DNA from: Bacillota bacterium
GTDB lineage: Bacteria; Bacillota; Clostridia; Lachnospirales; Lachnospiraceae
Direction: 5' to 3'
DNA: 64,000 nt
NCBI GenBank assembly: GCA_023399055.1
Contig: JAEWQV010000027.1
Coordinates: forward strand, 372,001-436,000
Of the stretch, positions 18,369-27,133 are shown in pieces. A program made the position numbers and the translations under genes. The first letter of the stretch is position 1. Each line of letters starts with the position of its first letter. The notes under the pieces were generated by a model that ran no database searches, was not told the origin of the DNA, and saw only the letters and a list, made by a program, of their open reading frames with translations.

Positions 18369-19541
18369 ATGGAAGTAAAAAAATTAGAATATTTAAATAA
18401 TGTAATTAACAAGGAAATCGATGATGGAAAGATAAGTGGAGCAGCTATTTGCATCCTTCATGAAAATAATCAGGTTTTTCGTAAAGAATATGGTCTCGCT
18501 AACATAGAAAACAAACAACCTATAAAAGAAAATACAATTTATCGTATGTATTCCATGACAAAACCAGTTACTGCAGCAGCAGCAATGATATTATTTGAAA
18601 GAGGACAGCTTAATCTATTAACTCCGGTCTCTAACTATCTGGAAGGATTTCATAATCAAAAGGTGTGGACAGAAGATGGACATGTAGAGTTGAATCGATT
18701 AGTGACGGTTCAGGATTTATTAAATATGACGTCGGGTGTCGTTTATCCGGATGGAAGTTTTGAAGTGGGACGGCAAATGGGTGCTTTATATGATGAGGCC
18801 GCACATTTATTTGAAAAGAATACTCCTTTTGATACAATAGAATTTTGTAATCGTATGGGTCAGGTTCCGTTAGCCTTCCAACCAGGTGACCGTTGGCATT
18901 ATAGTGCATCAGCAGATGTTCTTGGAGCAGTTATTGAAGTTGCTTCCGGAAAAAGGTTTCGAGACTTTCTTAAAGATGAGATATTTATTCCACTTGGCAT
19001 GGTAGACACCGATTTCTATGTGCCCAGTGAAAAGCTGGAGCGTTTTGCACAAATGTATGATTATGTTGAAGATAGAAAGGCACTTGTGCCTTTTCGTAAT
19101 TATTTTTTAGGTCTTTATCATTATGAATCTTGCCCGGCTTTTGAATCCGGTGGTGCTGGATTAGTCTCAACCATAGATGATTATGCTAAATTTGCCTTAA
19201 TGTTAGCAAACAATGGTGTGTATAATGGAATACGGATTCTTGGGAAAAAATCAGTAGATTATATCGGAGAACCACAATTAACCAATGAACAGGCCATTAC
19301 CTATAACTGGGATTCTATAAATGGGTACAGCTATGGTAATTTAATGAGAATTCTTGTTGACCCAGTGAAAGCTAGTAGTAATGGGAGTGTTGGTGAGTTT
19401 GGATGGGATGGCTGGGCAGGTAATTACTTTATGGTAGACCGCAAAGAGAATTTAGTCATGCTTTATATGATTCAGCGCTGTGGAGGAACCAATCCAGATT
19501 TGATGAGAAGAATGAGAGCAATTATTTACGGTGCTATATAA
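18369..19541 (+). CDS. class C beta-lactamase-like serine hydrolase
   Basis: Member of the beta-lactamase/esterase (Pfam Beta-lactamase) fold, which includes D-aminopeptidases and esterases as well as AmpC. In 390 residues the nucleophile motif SMTK is at 62-65 and the Tyr motif YSAS at 178-181; 'SGGAGLVSTIDDYAKFA' is the usual downstream segment. The third motif lies near 'GWDGWAGNYF', where a class C KTG would be; it reads WAG, as in many esterase-type relatives. There is no signal peptide, so it is predicted to be cytoplasmic and is unlikely to be a secreted antibiotic lactamase. It is a single gene ended by a bidirectional terminator. The substrate is unknown. Confidence 0.85.
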   Translation: MEVKKLEYLNNVINKEIDDGKISGAAICILHENNQVFRKEYGLANIENKQPIKENTIYRMYSMTKPVTAAAAMILFERGQLNLLTPVSNYLEGFHNQKVWTEDGHVELNRLVTVQDLLNMTSGVVYPDGSFEVGRQMGALYDEAAHLFEKNTPFDTIEFCNRMGQVPLAFQPGDRWHYSASADVLGAVIEVASGKRFRDFLKDEIFIPLGMVDTDFYVPSEKLERFAQMYDYVEDRKALVPFRNYFLGLYHYESCPAFESGGAGLVSTIDDYAKFALMLANNGVYNGIRILGKKSVDYIGEPQLTNEQAITYNWDSINGYSYGNLMRILVDPVKASSNGSVGEFGWDGWAGNYFMVDRKENLVMLYMIQRCGGTNPDLMRRMRAIIYGAI

Positions 19542-19591
19542 GAAATATAAAGTATCAACAAAGCTTACACGAGAAAACACATGAATAAATC

Positions 19592-19657
19592 AAAGCTGTA
19601 CTAAAATGTTACCTCAATGCATCTGTAAAGGGTAAGCATTTCAAGTACAGCTTTTTT
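19592..19657. terminator. bidirectional terminator between convergent genes
   Basis: AAAGCTGTACT (19592-19602) pairs with AGTACAGCTTT (19644-19654) and extends inward (AAATG.TACC with GGTA.GCATTT). T-rich tails exist on both strands, serving the serine hydrolase (+) and the MFS gene (-). Confidence 0.85.
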
Positions 19658-19677
19658 AGAAATAGTTTAGTGTAATC

Positions 19678-21111
19678 TTAGCTTTCAGAATTAGCTCTTC
19701 GACGGTTGATCAAACGAATAGCAGTTAATACAGCACCGAACAAACAAATACAGGCAGCAGTCAGATATGCGCCTTTCATACCATAGATAAATACATCATC
19801 TCTTCCTGTAACATAATCTGATACTTTATAACCAATTTTATGACTCATGCGACCATAAAGAATTAAGACTGCTATTGAGATACCACTTATCATACCCAAG
19901 TTTCGAATTAAAGCATTAATACTTCCGGATATTCCAAGCATATGTGTGGGTGCATTTGACATAATCAAGGAGTTGTTGGGGGACTGGAATAACCCGTTGC
20001 CAATTGACATGAGAGCTACAAACAAAATGAGATGAATTAAGCTTGATGTCGCATGTAACGTAGACATTAGGAATAATCCAACAGCATTTAAGGATAATCC
20101 AACAAAGGTTAAAAACTCAGAACCAATTTTATCGGAAAGGTAACCGCTGACAGGTGCAACTACAGCCAAAATTAAAGGATAGACCATTAATATTAGGCCT
20201 GTAAATAATGGAGAGTAGGCCTTAGTATACTGCAAATAGAACGGCATGATAATAGTTGAACTGCTAATTGCTATAAAAGAGGTAAAAGCGCAGAAGATAC
20301 TTAAGGTAAACAACCTGTTCTTAAACAGTGACAATTGAAGTAAGGGGACTTCGGTTCTCTTTTCAACTACAATAAAGACAATAAATGTAATTAAAAACAG
20401 GAGGAATCCAGCTAGAATAATTGGTTGTTGATATCCCTGTTCTTCACCTAGAATAAGGGACATGAACAAAGAGACAATAGAAACGGCGAATAGTGTAGCA
20501 CCTTTTACATCAAGTTTTTCACTGGAAATATTCTTAGTTCGAGGTAATATTTTGATTCCTAAAAGATAAACTATAATACCGATTGGTACATTTATTAAAA
20601 AAATGAATTTCCAATTCAAGGCATCTACAATTACACCTCCAAGTGGGGGACCGGCTAAAGAACCTAATGCAACAAAGGTACCGGAGATACCAAGGGCTCT
20701 GCCGCGCTCATTGCTAGGAAATACATGAGTTATGATTCCTTGATTGGTTGCCATTGTGGCAGCCGCGCCAAGGCCTTGAATTCCTCTTGCTATTATTAAG
20801 ATAATAAAGGAATCAGAGATTCCGCATAGGAGAGAACCAAGGGTGAAAATAACAATTCCCAGCTGAAAGACTCTAGTTTTACCTTTCAAATCACCTAAGC
20901 GGCCAAAAACTAAAATTGTTCCCACAATAACTAATAAATAAGAGGTTACCACCCAGGCAATTGCCTCTGTGCTGACCGATAAATGCTTTGACATTTCTGG
21001 TAAAGCTACGTTAACAATACTACTGTCGAGGGTAGCCATAAAGGTCATGAGTACAACATTGATTAATATTATCATTCTATTTTTATAAACTACTTCAGTG
21101 CTTTGTTCCAT
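19678..21111 (-). CDS. MFS drug efflux transporter, DHA2 (EmrB/QacA) type
   Basis: Proton-driven multidrug exporter of the cytoplasmic membrane. The 477-residue chain has about 14 hydrophobic helices. Motif D1 'LDSSIVNVALPEM' in helix 1 and motif A 'GRLGDLKGKTRVF' in loop 2-3 are characteristic, as is the helix-5 motif around 'GPPLGGVIVDALNW'. It lies 1 bp behind the MarR-type gene on the same strand, so the two are co-transcribed and the regulator most likely represses both. The substrate cannot be deduced from sequence. Confidence 0.93.
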   Translation of the reverse strand: MEQSTEVVYKNRMIILINVVLMTFMATLDSSIVNVALPEMSKHLSVSTEAIAWVVTSYLLVIVGTILVFGRLGDLKGKTRVFQLGIVIFTLGSLLCGISDSFIILIIARGIQGLGAAATMATNQGIITHVFPSNERGRALGISGTFVALGSLAGPPLGGVIVDALNWKFIFLINVPIGIIVYLLGIKILPRTKNISSEKLDVKGATLFAVSIVSLFMSLILGEEQGYQQPIILAGFLLFLITFIVFIVVEKRTEVPLLQLSLFKNRLFTLSIFCAFTSFIAISSSTIIMPFYLQYTKAYSPLFTGLILMVYPLILAVVAPVSGYLSDKIGSEFLTFVGLSLNAVGLFLMSTLHATSSLIHLILFVALMSIGNGLFQSPNNSLIMSNAPTHMLGISGSINALIRNLGMISGISIAVLILYGRMSHKIGYKVSDYVTGRDDVFIYGMKGAYLTAACICLFGAVLTAIRLINRRRANSES

Positions 21112-21112
21112 T

Positions 21113-21565
21113 TTATTTCTCCACTTTCTGCTGTTTTCTATAATTTTTCATGTCATTAACTACAATACTTAATAAATTAAATAGTACTTCTTTTTCTTTA
21201 TTATTTAGTCCACTGGTAAGTATAGCGTTCCACTTTAATAATTCCTTTTTTATATCTGGGATAATTGATCTGCCCAAATCTGTTAGATATAACTGGTTTG
21301 CTCGGCTATCTTCTTTGGAAATTTCCCTTCTAATATAACCCAAATCAATAAGTTTTTTTATTACTCTTGTTGACATTGCTTTATCTACATCCAATTCCTT
21401 ACTAATTTGATTCTGGTTAAGACCATCAGAATGATATAGGGTTAATAAATATGGATAAGAACCACTACCAAGATGATATTTTTTCAATACCTCAGTAGTA
21501 TATACCTGTGTACTTCGGTAAATACTTCCGTTCAACATGGTAAGGTTAATATGTTTTTCCTTCAA
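21113..21565 (-). CDS. MarR-family transcriptional regulator
   Basis: Winged-helix dimeric repressor, 150 residues from the TTG at 21565. Recognition region: 'LNQNQISKELDVDKAMSTRV' then 'IKKLIDLGYIRRE', followed by the wing 'SKEDSRANQLYLTDLG'. The start is chosen because AAAGGAAGTG lies ahead of this TTG on the minus strand; a longer frame to 21625 would begin inside the -35 box of the promoter. It heads a two-gene operon with the MFS exporter and sits under inverted repeats that look like its own operators. Confidence 0.92.
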   Translation of the reverse strand: MKEKHINLTMLNGSIYRSTQVYTTEVLKKYHLGSGSYPYLLTLYHSDGLNQNQISKELDVDKAMSTRVIKKLIDLGYIRREISKEDSRANQLYLTDLGRSIIPDIKKELLKWNAILTSGLNNKEKEVLFNLLSIVVNDMKNYRKQQKVEK

Positions 21566-21596
21566 TCTATCACTTCCTTTCGATACAGTAAGTGAA

Positions 21597-21625
21597 ATTA
21601 TAGTGATAAATAGTTGATGTGTCAA
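21597..21625 (-). promoter_or_regulatory. consensus promoter of marR-MFS with overlapping operators
   Basis: On the minus strand TTGACA (21625-21620), an exact 17-bp spacer and TATAAT (21602-21597) form a perfect sigma-A promoter. AGTTGA-TGTG-TCAACT (21612-21627) is a perfect inverted repeat over the -35 box, and TCACTT/AAGTGA (21570-21575, 21590-21595) flanks the start of the transcript. Both are candidate MarR operators. Confidence 0.8.
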
Positions 21626-21691
21626 CTGTTTATTGGCTTTAAAAGTATATCAAAAATATTAAATTAAAATATTATTTTTTAAAAATAGTAA

Positions 21692-21720
21692 TTGAAATAA
21701 TTACATCACTATGGTAGTAT
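21692..21720 (+). promoter_or_regulatory. promoter of the amino acid ABC operon
   Basis: TTGAAA (21692-21697), 17-bp spacer, TAGTAT (21715-21720). The perfect inverted repeat GTAATT-GAAAT-AATTAC (21688-21704) covers the -35 box and may bind a regulator. Confidence 0.55.
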
Positions 21721-21762
21721 GGTAAAGTGCTAACAAAGAAAAGCGAAAAACAGGAGGATTTT

Positions 21763-22569
21763 ATGAAAAAAATAGTAAGTTTGCTTATGATTGCAATCAT
21801 GGTTGTCAGTATGGTGGCATGTAAAAAGAATGATTCAAATGAGGATAAGTCCTTACAATACATAAAAGATAATGGTAAATTAATTCTTGGTTTAGATGAT
21901 GCCTTTGCACCAATGGGCTTTCGAGATGAGAACAATAATATTGTTGGGTTTGATATTGATCTTGCGCAGGCGGTTTGTGATAAGCTTGGAGTAGAACTAG
22001 TACTTCAGCCAGTGGAATGGGAAACAAAAGAGAATGAGTTAAATACAAAGAATATTGATTGCATCTGGAATGGTCTTTCTCTTACCCCTGCACGTATTGA
22101 AAGTATGACCATGTCAGAGCCATATTTGACAAATGATATATCCTTGGTGGTCACAAGTGATAGTGACATCAAGAGTTTGGAGGATATGGCTGGTAAGAAG
22201 TTGGCCCTGCAGAGCAGTTCATCTGCAGAAGATGCATTGAATAGTGAGGATAACAAATCCTTTAAGGAATCATTGAGTGAAGTAATTCCATTTAGTGACT
22301 ATGAAGTGGCATTGCTTGATCTAGAATCCGGTAATTCGGATGCTGTTTTACTCGACACAGTTGTTGCTGACTATAAGATTACTGCAGGAAAAGACCTGGT
22401 TAAAATAGAAGGTTCTTTACTTCCCGATCAGTACGCAATTGGTTTTAGAAAAGGTGACGAGGCATTATGTGATGCTGTTGAAGCTGCTTTAAGGGAATTA
22501 AAGGCAGAGGGTACTGTTGCAGAGATTTCAACTAAATGGTTTGGAGCTGATATAACAATAATTAAATAA
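21763..22569 (+). CDS. amino acid ABC transporter substrate-binding lipoprotein
   Basis: Extracytoplasmic receptor (SBP family 3) for a polar amino acid, delivering it to the permease encoded next. The 268-residue product starts with a lipoprotein signal (MKKIVSLL...) ending in SMVAC, Cys20 being the lipidation site. The mature part begins with 'GKLILGLDDAFAPMGFRDEN' and 'VGFDIDLAQAVCDKLG', the standard family-3 opening, and has 'NLDCIWNG'-like binding residues (NIDCIWNGLSLTPAR). The ATG at 21763 follows AGGAGG; an upstream in-frame ATG at 21727 coincides with the predicted transcription start. Confidence 0.94.
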   Translation: MKKIVSLLMIAIMVVSMVACKKNDSNEDKSLQYIKDNGKLILGLDDAFAPMGFRDENNNIVGFDIDLAQAVCDKLGVELVLQPVEWETKENELNTKNIDCIWNGLSLTPARIESMTMSEPYLTNDISLVVTSDSDIKSLEDMAGKKLALQSSSSAEDALNSEDNKSFKESLSEVIPFSDYEVALLDLESGNSDAVLLDTVVADYKITAGKDLVKIEGSLLPDQYAIGFRKGDEALCDAVEAALRELKAEGTVAEISTKWFGADITIIK

Positions 22570-22610
22570 CCTTTAATTGTTGTAGGAATAGTGAGATATT
22601 GCAATAGAAA

Positions 22611-22679
22611 ATGAGTGCCTATTTATACCGATGGTCTTCTCCCGATGCACCATTAGCATAGATAGACACTCATATTTTG
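22611..22679 (+). terminator. hairpin between binding-protein and permease genes
   Basis: ATGAGTG.CTAT (22611-22622) pairs with ATAG.CACTCAT (22662-22673) with inner GATGGT/ACCAT pairing, followed by TATTTTG. It probably terminates part of the transcription, so that the binding protein is made in excess; 3'-end stabilisation is an alternative. Confidence 0.55.
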
Positions 22680-22737
22680 CCAATAGAATTTGTGCTATAG
22701 CGCAAATGTAAAGTTCTTCAAAGAATGGAGTGTTTAT

Positions 22738-23400
22738 ATGACTTTAGATAAGATACCTTTGGAGTTGTTGGTTCCCAATATGCTGGAAGCGACATTAGAA
22801 ACCTTGAAGATATTCTTTCTTACAATTATATTGTCAATACCTTTAGGATTTTTGGTTGCAATGGCTAGGAAGAGCAAACTTTGGTTTATTAGCTTCCCAA
22901 CAAGGATTTATCAGTTGTTATTTCGTGGAACACCTTTAATGGTTCAGTTGATTTTCTTTATGTACGGACCTTTTTACATATTTGAAGTAAGCTTATATGA
23001 CCGGTTTACAGCTTGCATCCTTGCCTTTGCCATTAATTATGCCGCTTATTTTGGTGAAATCTTTCGAGGTGGTATTGCAGCTATTCCCAAAGGGCAATAT
23101 GAAGCGGCAAAGGTTTTAGGATATACAAAACTGCAGACCTTTCTGCGCATTATTTTACCACAGGTGGTTAAGGGAGTACTTCCATCGGTTGGAAATGAAT
23201 TAATGACCTTAGTGAAAGATACCTCACTTGCGCAAGTAATCGGTATTATTGAGTTATTTCGGGTTGCCTCCAATGCATCCTCAACCTATTCCTCAACAGT
23301 CCCTATTTTAGTGGCAGCACTATTTTATCTTGTAATGAACACGGTAGTTGAGGTGTCCTTTAAGTTGCTGGAGAGGAAAATGGATTATTATAAGAACTAG
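22738..23400 (+). CDS. amino acid ABC transporter permease
   Basis: Membrane subunit of the HisM/GlnP family, about five helices in 220 residues. The cytoplasmic EAA loop that docks the ATPase reads 'EAAKVLGYTKLQTFLRIILP' and 'LFRGTPLMVQL' is the conserved substrate-path motif. ATG 22738 is chosen because TGGAG precedes it; the longer frame to 22690 adds a hydrophilic stretch without a ribosome binding site. It is the middle gene of a binding protein-permease-ATPase operon. A single permease implies a homodimer. Confidence 0.94.
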   Translation: MTLDKIPLELLVPNMLEATLETLKIFFLTIILSIPLGFLVAMARKSKLWFISFPTRIYQLLFRGTPLMVQLIFFMYGPFYIFEVSLYDRFTACILAFAINYAAYFGEIFRGGIAAIPKGQYEAAKVLGYTKLQTFLRIILPQVVKGVLPSVGNELMTLVKDTSLAQVIGIIELFRVASNASSTYSSTVPILVAALFYLVMNTVVEVSFKLLERKMDYYKN

Positions 23401-23507
23401 TAGGAAATGAAGATGTATGGTACGTAATAAGTGGCGAGTTATTAATTCTTACTTAGTTAATAATTTTATTAACCAGTGTACTAACTTTATAGGATTTGGA
23501 GGTAGTG

Positions 23508-24266
23508 ATGTTACTCAAAGCAGAGAACTTACAAAAGAAATTTGATAATAAAGATATTTTGAAGGGAATTTCCTTACAGGTGAAGGAAGGTGAGGTAGTA
23601 GCAATTATTGGACCATCTGGATCTGGGAAATCAACACTTCTTCGGTGTCTAACACAATTAGAGCAGGTGAATCAAGGGAAAATAGAAATATGTGAAAAGC
23701 AGATGGTCAATACCTTTACAGGCGAAGGTTATGCAGATAAAAAGATCTTACACGAAATTGTACTGGGTGTCGGTTTAGTTTTTCAGAATTTTAATCTTTT
23801 CCCACATAAGTCCGTATTGAAAAATATAATTGAACCGCAGATTAGAGTGTTAAAGATAGAAAAGGAGCAGGCAAAACAGAAGGCAATGGCATTACTGGAA
23901 CAGATGAATTTGGCTGATCGAGCAGAAGCATATCCTTGCGAGTTATCAGGTGGGCAGCAACAGCGTGTCGCAATTGCCAGAGCTCTTGCACAAAATCCTA
24001 AAATTTTATTTTTTGATGAACCTACATCGGCTTTGGATCCAGAACTTACAGGTGAAATTCTTAAGGTTATCCGTTCTCTGGCAGATTTAAAGATGACTAT
24101 GGTTATTGTCACTCATGAGATGGCATTTGCGCGAGATGTGGCTGACCGTGTAATCTTTATGGATGAAGGTGTTATTGTGGAGCAAGGCACGCCACAAGAA
24201 GTATTCAATAATACGACGAATCAAAGAACAAAAGATTTCTTACAGAGGTTTAATCAGAGCTATTAA
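23508..24266 (+). CDS. amino acid ABC transporter ATP-binding protein
   Basis: Cytoplasmic ATPase of the GlnQ/HisP type, 252 residues. Walker A GPSGSGKST, signature LSGGQQQRVAIARAL, Walker B ILFFDEPTSALD and the switch His in 'VIVTHEM' are intact. An extra ~10 residues (FTGEGYADKKILH) lie between Walker A and the Q loop, a modest insertion. The start follows GGAGGT (23498-23503). It is separated from the permease by 107 nt with no strong terminator, so it is probably in the same operon. Cognate substrate is not deducible. Confidence 0.95.
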   Translation: MLLKAENLQKKFDNKDILKGISLQVKEGEVVAIIGPSGSGKSTLLRCLTQLEQVNQGKIEICEKQMVNTFTGEGYADKKILHEIVLGVGLVFQNFNLFPHKSVLKNIIEPQIRVLKIEKEQAKQKAMALLEQMNLADRAEAYPCELSGGQQQRVAIARALAQNPKILFFDEPTSALDPELTGEILKVIRSLADLKMTMVIVTHEMAFARDVADRVIFMDEGVIVEQGTPQEVFNNTTNQRTKDFLQRFNQSY

Positions 24267-24505
24267 AGATAATATTGTCGTGTTTATAGCAAATACAATG
24301 GCAGTCAATGAGTTTTATTAAATAATTTTTTATAGGAATATAAAATACTTTCTTGAAATCATGAATATACCTTTTTACTCAAAATTCTGAATTTTCCTTT
24401 GGTAAAAAATCTTATTGACGTACAAACAAAATATAAGTCAATATTAAATATGTTTGTTAAACCTAGTTAATACTTCAAAAAGAACTTATTAAATTGTAAT
24501 TTATC

Positions 24506-24533
24506 TTGATATTGTATAATTGTGGGATATAAT
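24506..24533 (+). promoter_or_regulatory. promoter of the secreted-protein locus
   Basis: TTGATA (24506-24511), 16-bp spacer, TATAAT (24528-24533). The 24267-24505 stretch is AT-rich and shows nothing else. Confidence 0.6.
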
Positions 24534-24566
24534 TACAATATATGTTAAATGATAAGGAGGTATTAT

Positions 24567-24914
24567 ATGTTAGTAAAGAAATCAATTGTGTCATTAGTAG
24601 TATTTGCAATGGTATTTAGCGTTATAATAATGCCTGTTTCCGCTTCTGCAGCAGAAAATTCGGTTCCAAATAACTTTCATGTACCTGACTATATTTACAC
24701 TGAGGACGATGTTGTGGTTGATAAACCAATTGGTCTAGTTATTAATGATAGGCCCGAAGATCCTTTGTCCATGAGTTCTGAATTGTCCACGACAAGAGCT
24801 ACCACTAGCGTTATTTATGGACCGTATACAACCATTATGTTAGATGATTCCAAAATGCAGGTTATTTTTTCCACGCTTAAGTCAGGGCTTCAATACAGTG
24901 AGAGTGATTTATAA
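24567..24914 (+). pseudogene. secreted protein, N-terminal part of a frameshifted gene
   Basis: ATG 24567 has AAGGAGG upstream and opens a classical signal peptide (MLVKKSIVSLVVFAMVF..., cleavage after ASA near residue 26). The mature part continues for ~85 residues and then stops at 24914, while the overlapping +1 frame carries on for 250 residues with similar Ser/Thr/Asn/Tyr-rich composition. The two pieces therefore appear to be one ~370-residue exported protein interrupted by a one-base shift between about 24860 and 24910. No family was recognised. It has its own promoter. Inactivation, phase variation or sequence error cannot be separated here. Confidence 0.6.
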
Positions 24915-25686
24915 TGGCGTGAATTGTTTTAAATTTGAGTCTGGAAATACCATCATTTACATTGCCAGCAGCACAATGTTACAACCCTTAAACTCATTGT
25001 GTACAGCGATAAACTCGACACTTACATCAAAAGCCAATAATAGGGATACAAGCCTTACATATACCAACATCTACCGAAGTTATCTAACCTATTTTGGTGG
25101 GTATCCAATTTATAGAACAAGTATTGCGCGCGTTGGTGTTCAGATGTATTATAACAGTTCCAACCAAATTTACATGAACGTAAAGGTAATTGATTCAATT
25201 GCTGTTGATATCTATGATGCCTTTATTGATGATTGGTTATATCCTTGCGAGGCGAGCTTTAGGCCGACTGCTATTGTGAATATTACCAATACAGGTACAA
25301 GTAACAGTATGTATTTCGGTGGTTACGAGATTCAAGGCGTTGGTGACAATACTTCAACAACAAGTATTGGAAGCTTAGTTAGCCTTGGATATAAGTCAGT
25401 ACAAACAATTGGCAGTATACTTAATCCGACCATATCCACAATCTTTGGTTTATATAATGACTTAGTTGGCCTTGCTAATTCCGATGGTGGATCGCGGCAT
25501 TTCTATTATACTATGCCGATATCCTTATCCAATCCTTCGACAAGTAAATACTCTTATAATTGCACTACTCCATCACCATTTACATTACGTTTGACAAATG
25601 ATTACCTGACGCTCAAAATTGGAACAATTGGAACACAAGTATCAACCACTATGTATGATATCCGCTGTAATATAAATTTTAATTAA
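24844..25686 (+). pseudogene. secreted protein, C-terminal part of the frameshifted gene
   Basis: This frame (usable part from about 24895, 'VRVIYNGVNCFKFESG') has no ribosome binding site or signal peptide of its own and overlaps the end of the preceding piece in the next frame. The protein is rich in Ser, Thr, Asn, Tyr and Ile, with a glycine-rich helix-like segment (SLGYKSVQTIGSILNP) near its middle, consistent with an extracellular beta-rich protein. Only two cysteines plus one near the end are present. It belongs with 24567-24914. No known domain is recognised. Confidence 0.55.
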
Positions 25687-25738
25687 TCGCTTGCAGGTAT
25701 TATCTATACAATAATATACGTAAGGATAGTAAATAATT

Positions 25739-26176
25739 ATGAAGATTAATAAGAAAATTGTTATATCTGTACTGGTTGTTATCGTTATAATCGCAGTTGT
25801 TGTATTTGTAGTTAGTAACTTCAAAAAATCGCAACATGATCCAATTTCTTTTAGGTTTGATGCGAAAACTAAGGAAGTAGTATTTTCGATAGATGAGGGA
25901 TACAAAATACATAGGCTCCAAATGCTCGAAGGAAATATTGATGTCCCAAATTATGATAAAGATACTAGGGAGGTTATATTTCCTTGGTATGAATTAGAGA
26001 TTGGAGAACATGAATTTTTATATTTTGTAATCCAAAACTATGAGGGCAAGGTAGAAAAAGAATATAATATAGAATATGAGATTTTGCATCAAAGTGCCAA
26101 TGAAATTATTATCATGGTCCATAGTAACAGCTCACCATATTTAGGGGAAAGAGATTTCTACTCTTTTTATTATTGA
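25739..26176 (+). CDS. hypothetical membrane-anchored extracellular protein
   Basis: Unrecognised 145-residue protein with a short basic N-terminus (MKINKK) and one very hydrophobic helix (residues ~7-26), then a soluble domain of alternating short beta segments ('REVIFPWYELEIGEHEFLYF') that could be an Ig-like fold. Orientation should be N-in/C-out. It lies 52 nt behind the secreted-protein locus and may belong to it. The ribosome binding site (AAGGAT) is weak. No function can be given. Confidence 0.65.
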   Translation: MKINKKIVISVLVVIVIIAVVVFVVSNFKKSQHDPISFRFDAKTKEVVFSIDEGYKIHRLQMLEGNIDVPNYDKDTREVIFPWYELEIGEHEFLYFVIQNYEGKVEKEYNIEYEILHQSANEIIIMVHSNSSPYLGERDFYSFYY

Positions 26177-26347
26177 TATGTATTCGTTCATATGATTAAA
26201 TACTAAGTTTCCTGATATTTATAATCTAGATTAAAACTTGTTATTGTAAAAAAAGTTTGTGTATTACGGTTTTACTACTCATTTCTGATATAATAAAATA
26301 ATATTTGATATATCGGTTTAATCAAAGTTATTAGTTAAAAATAATAC

Positions 26348-26427
26348 TTGCAATATTTGGTTGTATTTGATATAATAACTAAGGTACAAAATGATAAGAC
26401 TAATTAGGAGTGGACGAAAGTCCACTC
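26348..26427 (+). promoter_or_regulatory. promoter and leader hairpin of the rimP-nusA-infB operon
   Basis: TTGCAA (26348-26353), 17-bp spacer, TATAAT (26371-26376). The leader then has GAGTGGAC (26408-26415), a GAAA tetraloop and GTCCACTC (26420-26427), followed by a smaller CTTAC/GTAAG hairpin. A further TATAAT at about 26288 lacks a -35 box. Confidence 0.7.
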
Positions 26428-26532
26428 TTACTTTTTGCAGTAAGCGAGCCTTTAACGTTGTTATTGTTTATGATAAACATCTCTCTTACTATAGAAAGAT
26501 GCTATCATAAGATCAGGAAAGAAGGAATAGAA

Positions 26533-27000
26533 ATGGCAAAGCACGAAGATTATGAACTAAGAACGCAGCAGCTATTGGAGCCAATTTTGTCAGCAAATCA
26601 TTTTGAATTATATGATGTTGAATATGTAAAAGAAGGTGGAAACTGGTTTCTTAGAGCTTATATTGATAAGGAAAATGGAATTACTGTAGATGATTGTGAA
26701 TTAGTCAGCAGAGCGTTGAGCGATTTGCTGGATAAACATGACTATATTTCGGACTCCTATATCTTAGAAGTTAGTTCACCAGGTCTTGGAAGACAGTTAA
26801 AAAAGGATAAGCATTTTGAAAAAAGTATTGGTGAAGAGGTAGAGCTTAGGCTTTTCAAACCAATCAATAAGCAGAAGGACTTTACTGGAATTCTAACGGG
26901 TTTTGATCAAGAGTCAATTACGCTTACTTTAGAAAATGAAGATACTATGGTCTTAAAAAGATCAGACATTGCAATGATTCGATTAACAATTGATTTTTAA
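26533..27000 (+). CDS. rimP: ribosome maturation factor RimP
   Basis: Assembly factor for the 30S subunit. The 155-residue protein has the N-terminal alpha/beta domain with 'ELYDVEYVKEGGNWFLRAYI' and 'DDCELVSRALSDLLD', 'YILEVSSPGLGRQLKK' at the hinge, and the C-terminal SH3-like barrel. ATG 26533 is chosen because AAGGAA lies 7 nt before it; a longer frame back to 26410 covers the leader hairpin. It is the first gene of the nusA operon, its standard position. Confidence 0.96.
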   Translation: MAKHEDYELRTQQLLEPILSANHFELYDVEYVKEGGNWFLRAYIDKENGITVDDCELVSRALSDLLDKHDYISDSYILEVSSPGLGRQLKKDKHFEKSIGEEVELRLFKPINKQKDFTGILTGFDQESITLTLENEDTMVLKRSDIAMIRLTIDF

Positions 27001-27133
27001 TTGTTTATTTGATAAGCAGCTACTCTTTTAAAGAAAAGAGATAACCATGAATTTATGCAATACTATTAGGAATTTAAATCCTATAACTAGTGATTGTTAA
27101 AAATATATACTATAAGGAGGATATGGAAAGAAA

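Noticed and set aside
18369..19541. Acquired beta-lactamase resistance gene
   Set aside because: It lacks a signal peptide and the class C KTG motif, and is single and unlinked to mobile DNA. It is better read as an esterase-like serine hydrolase.
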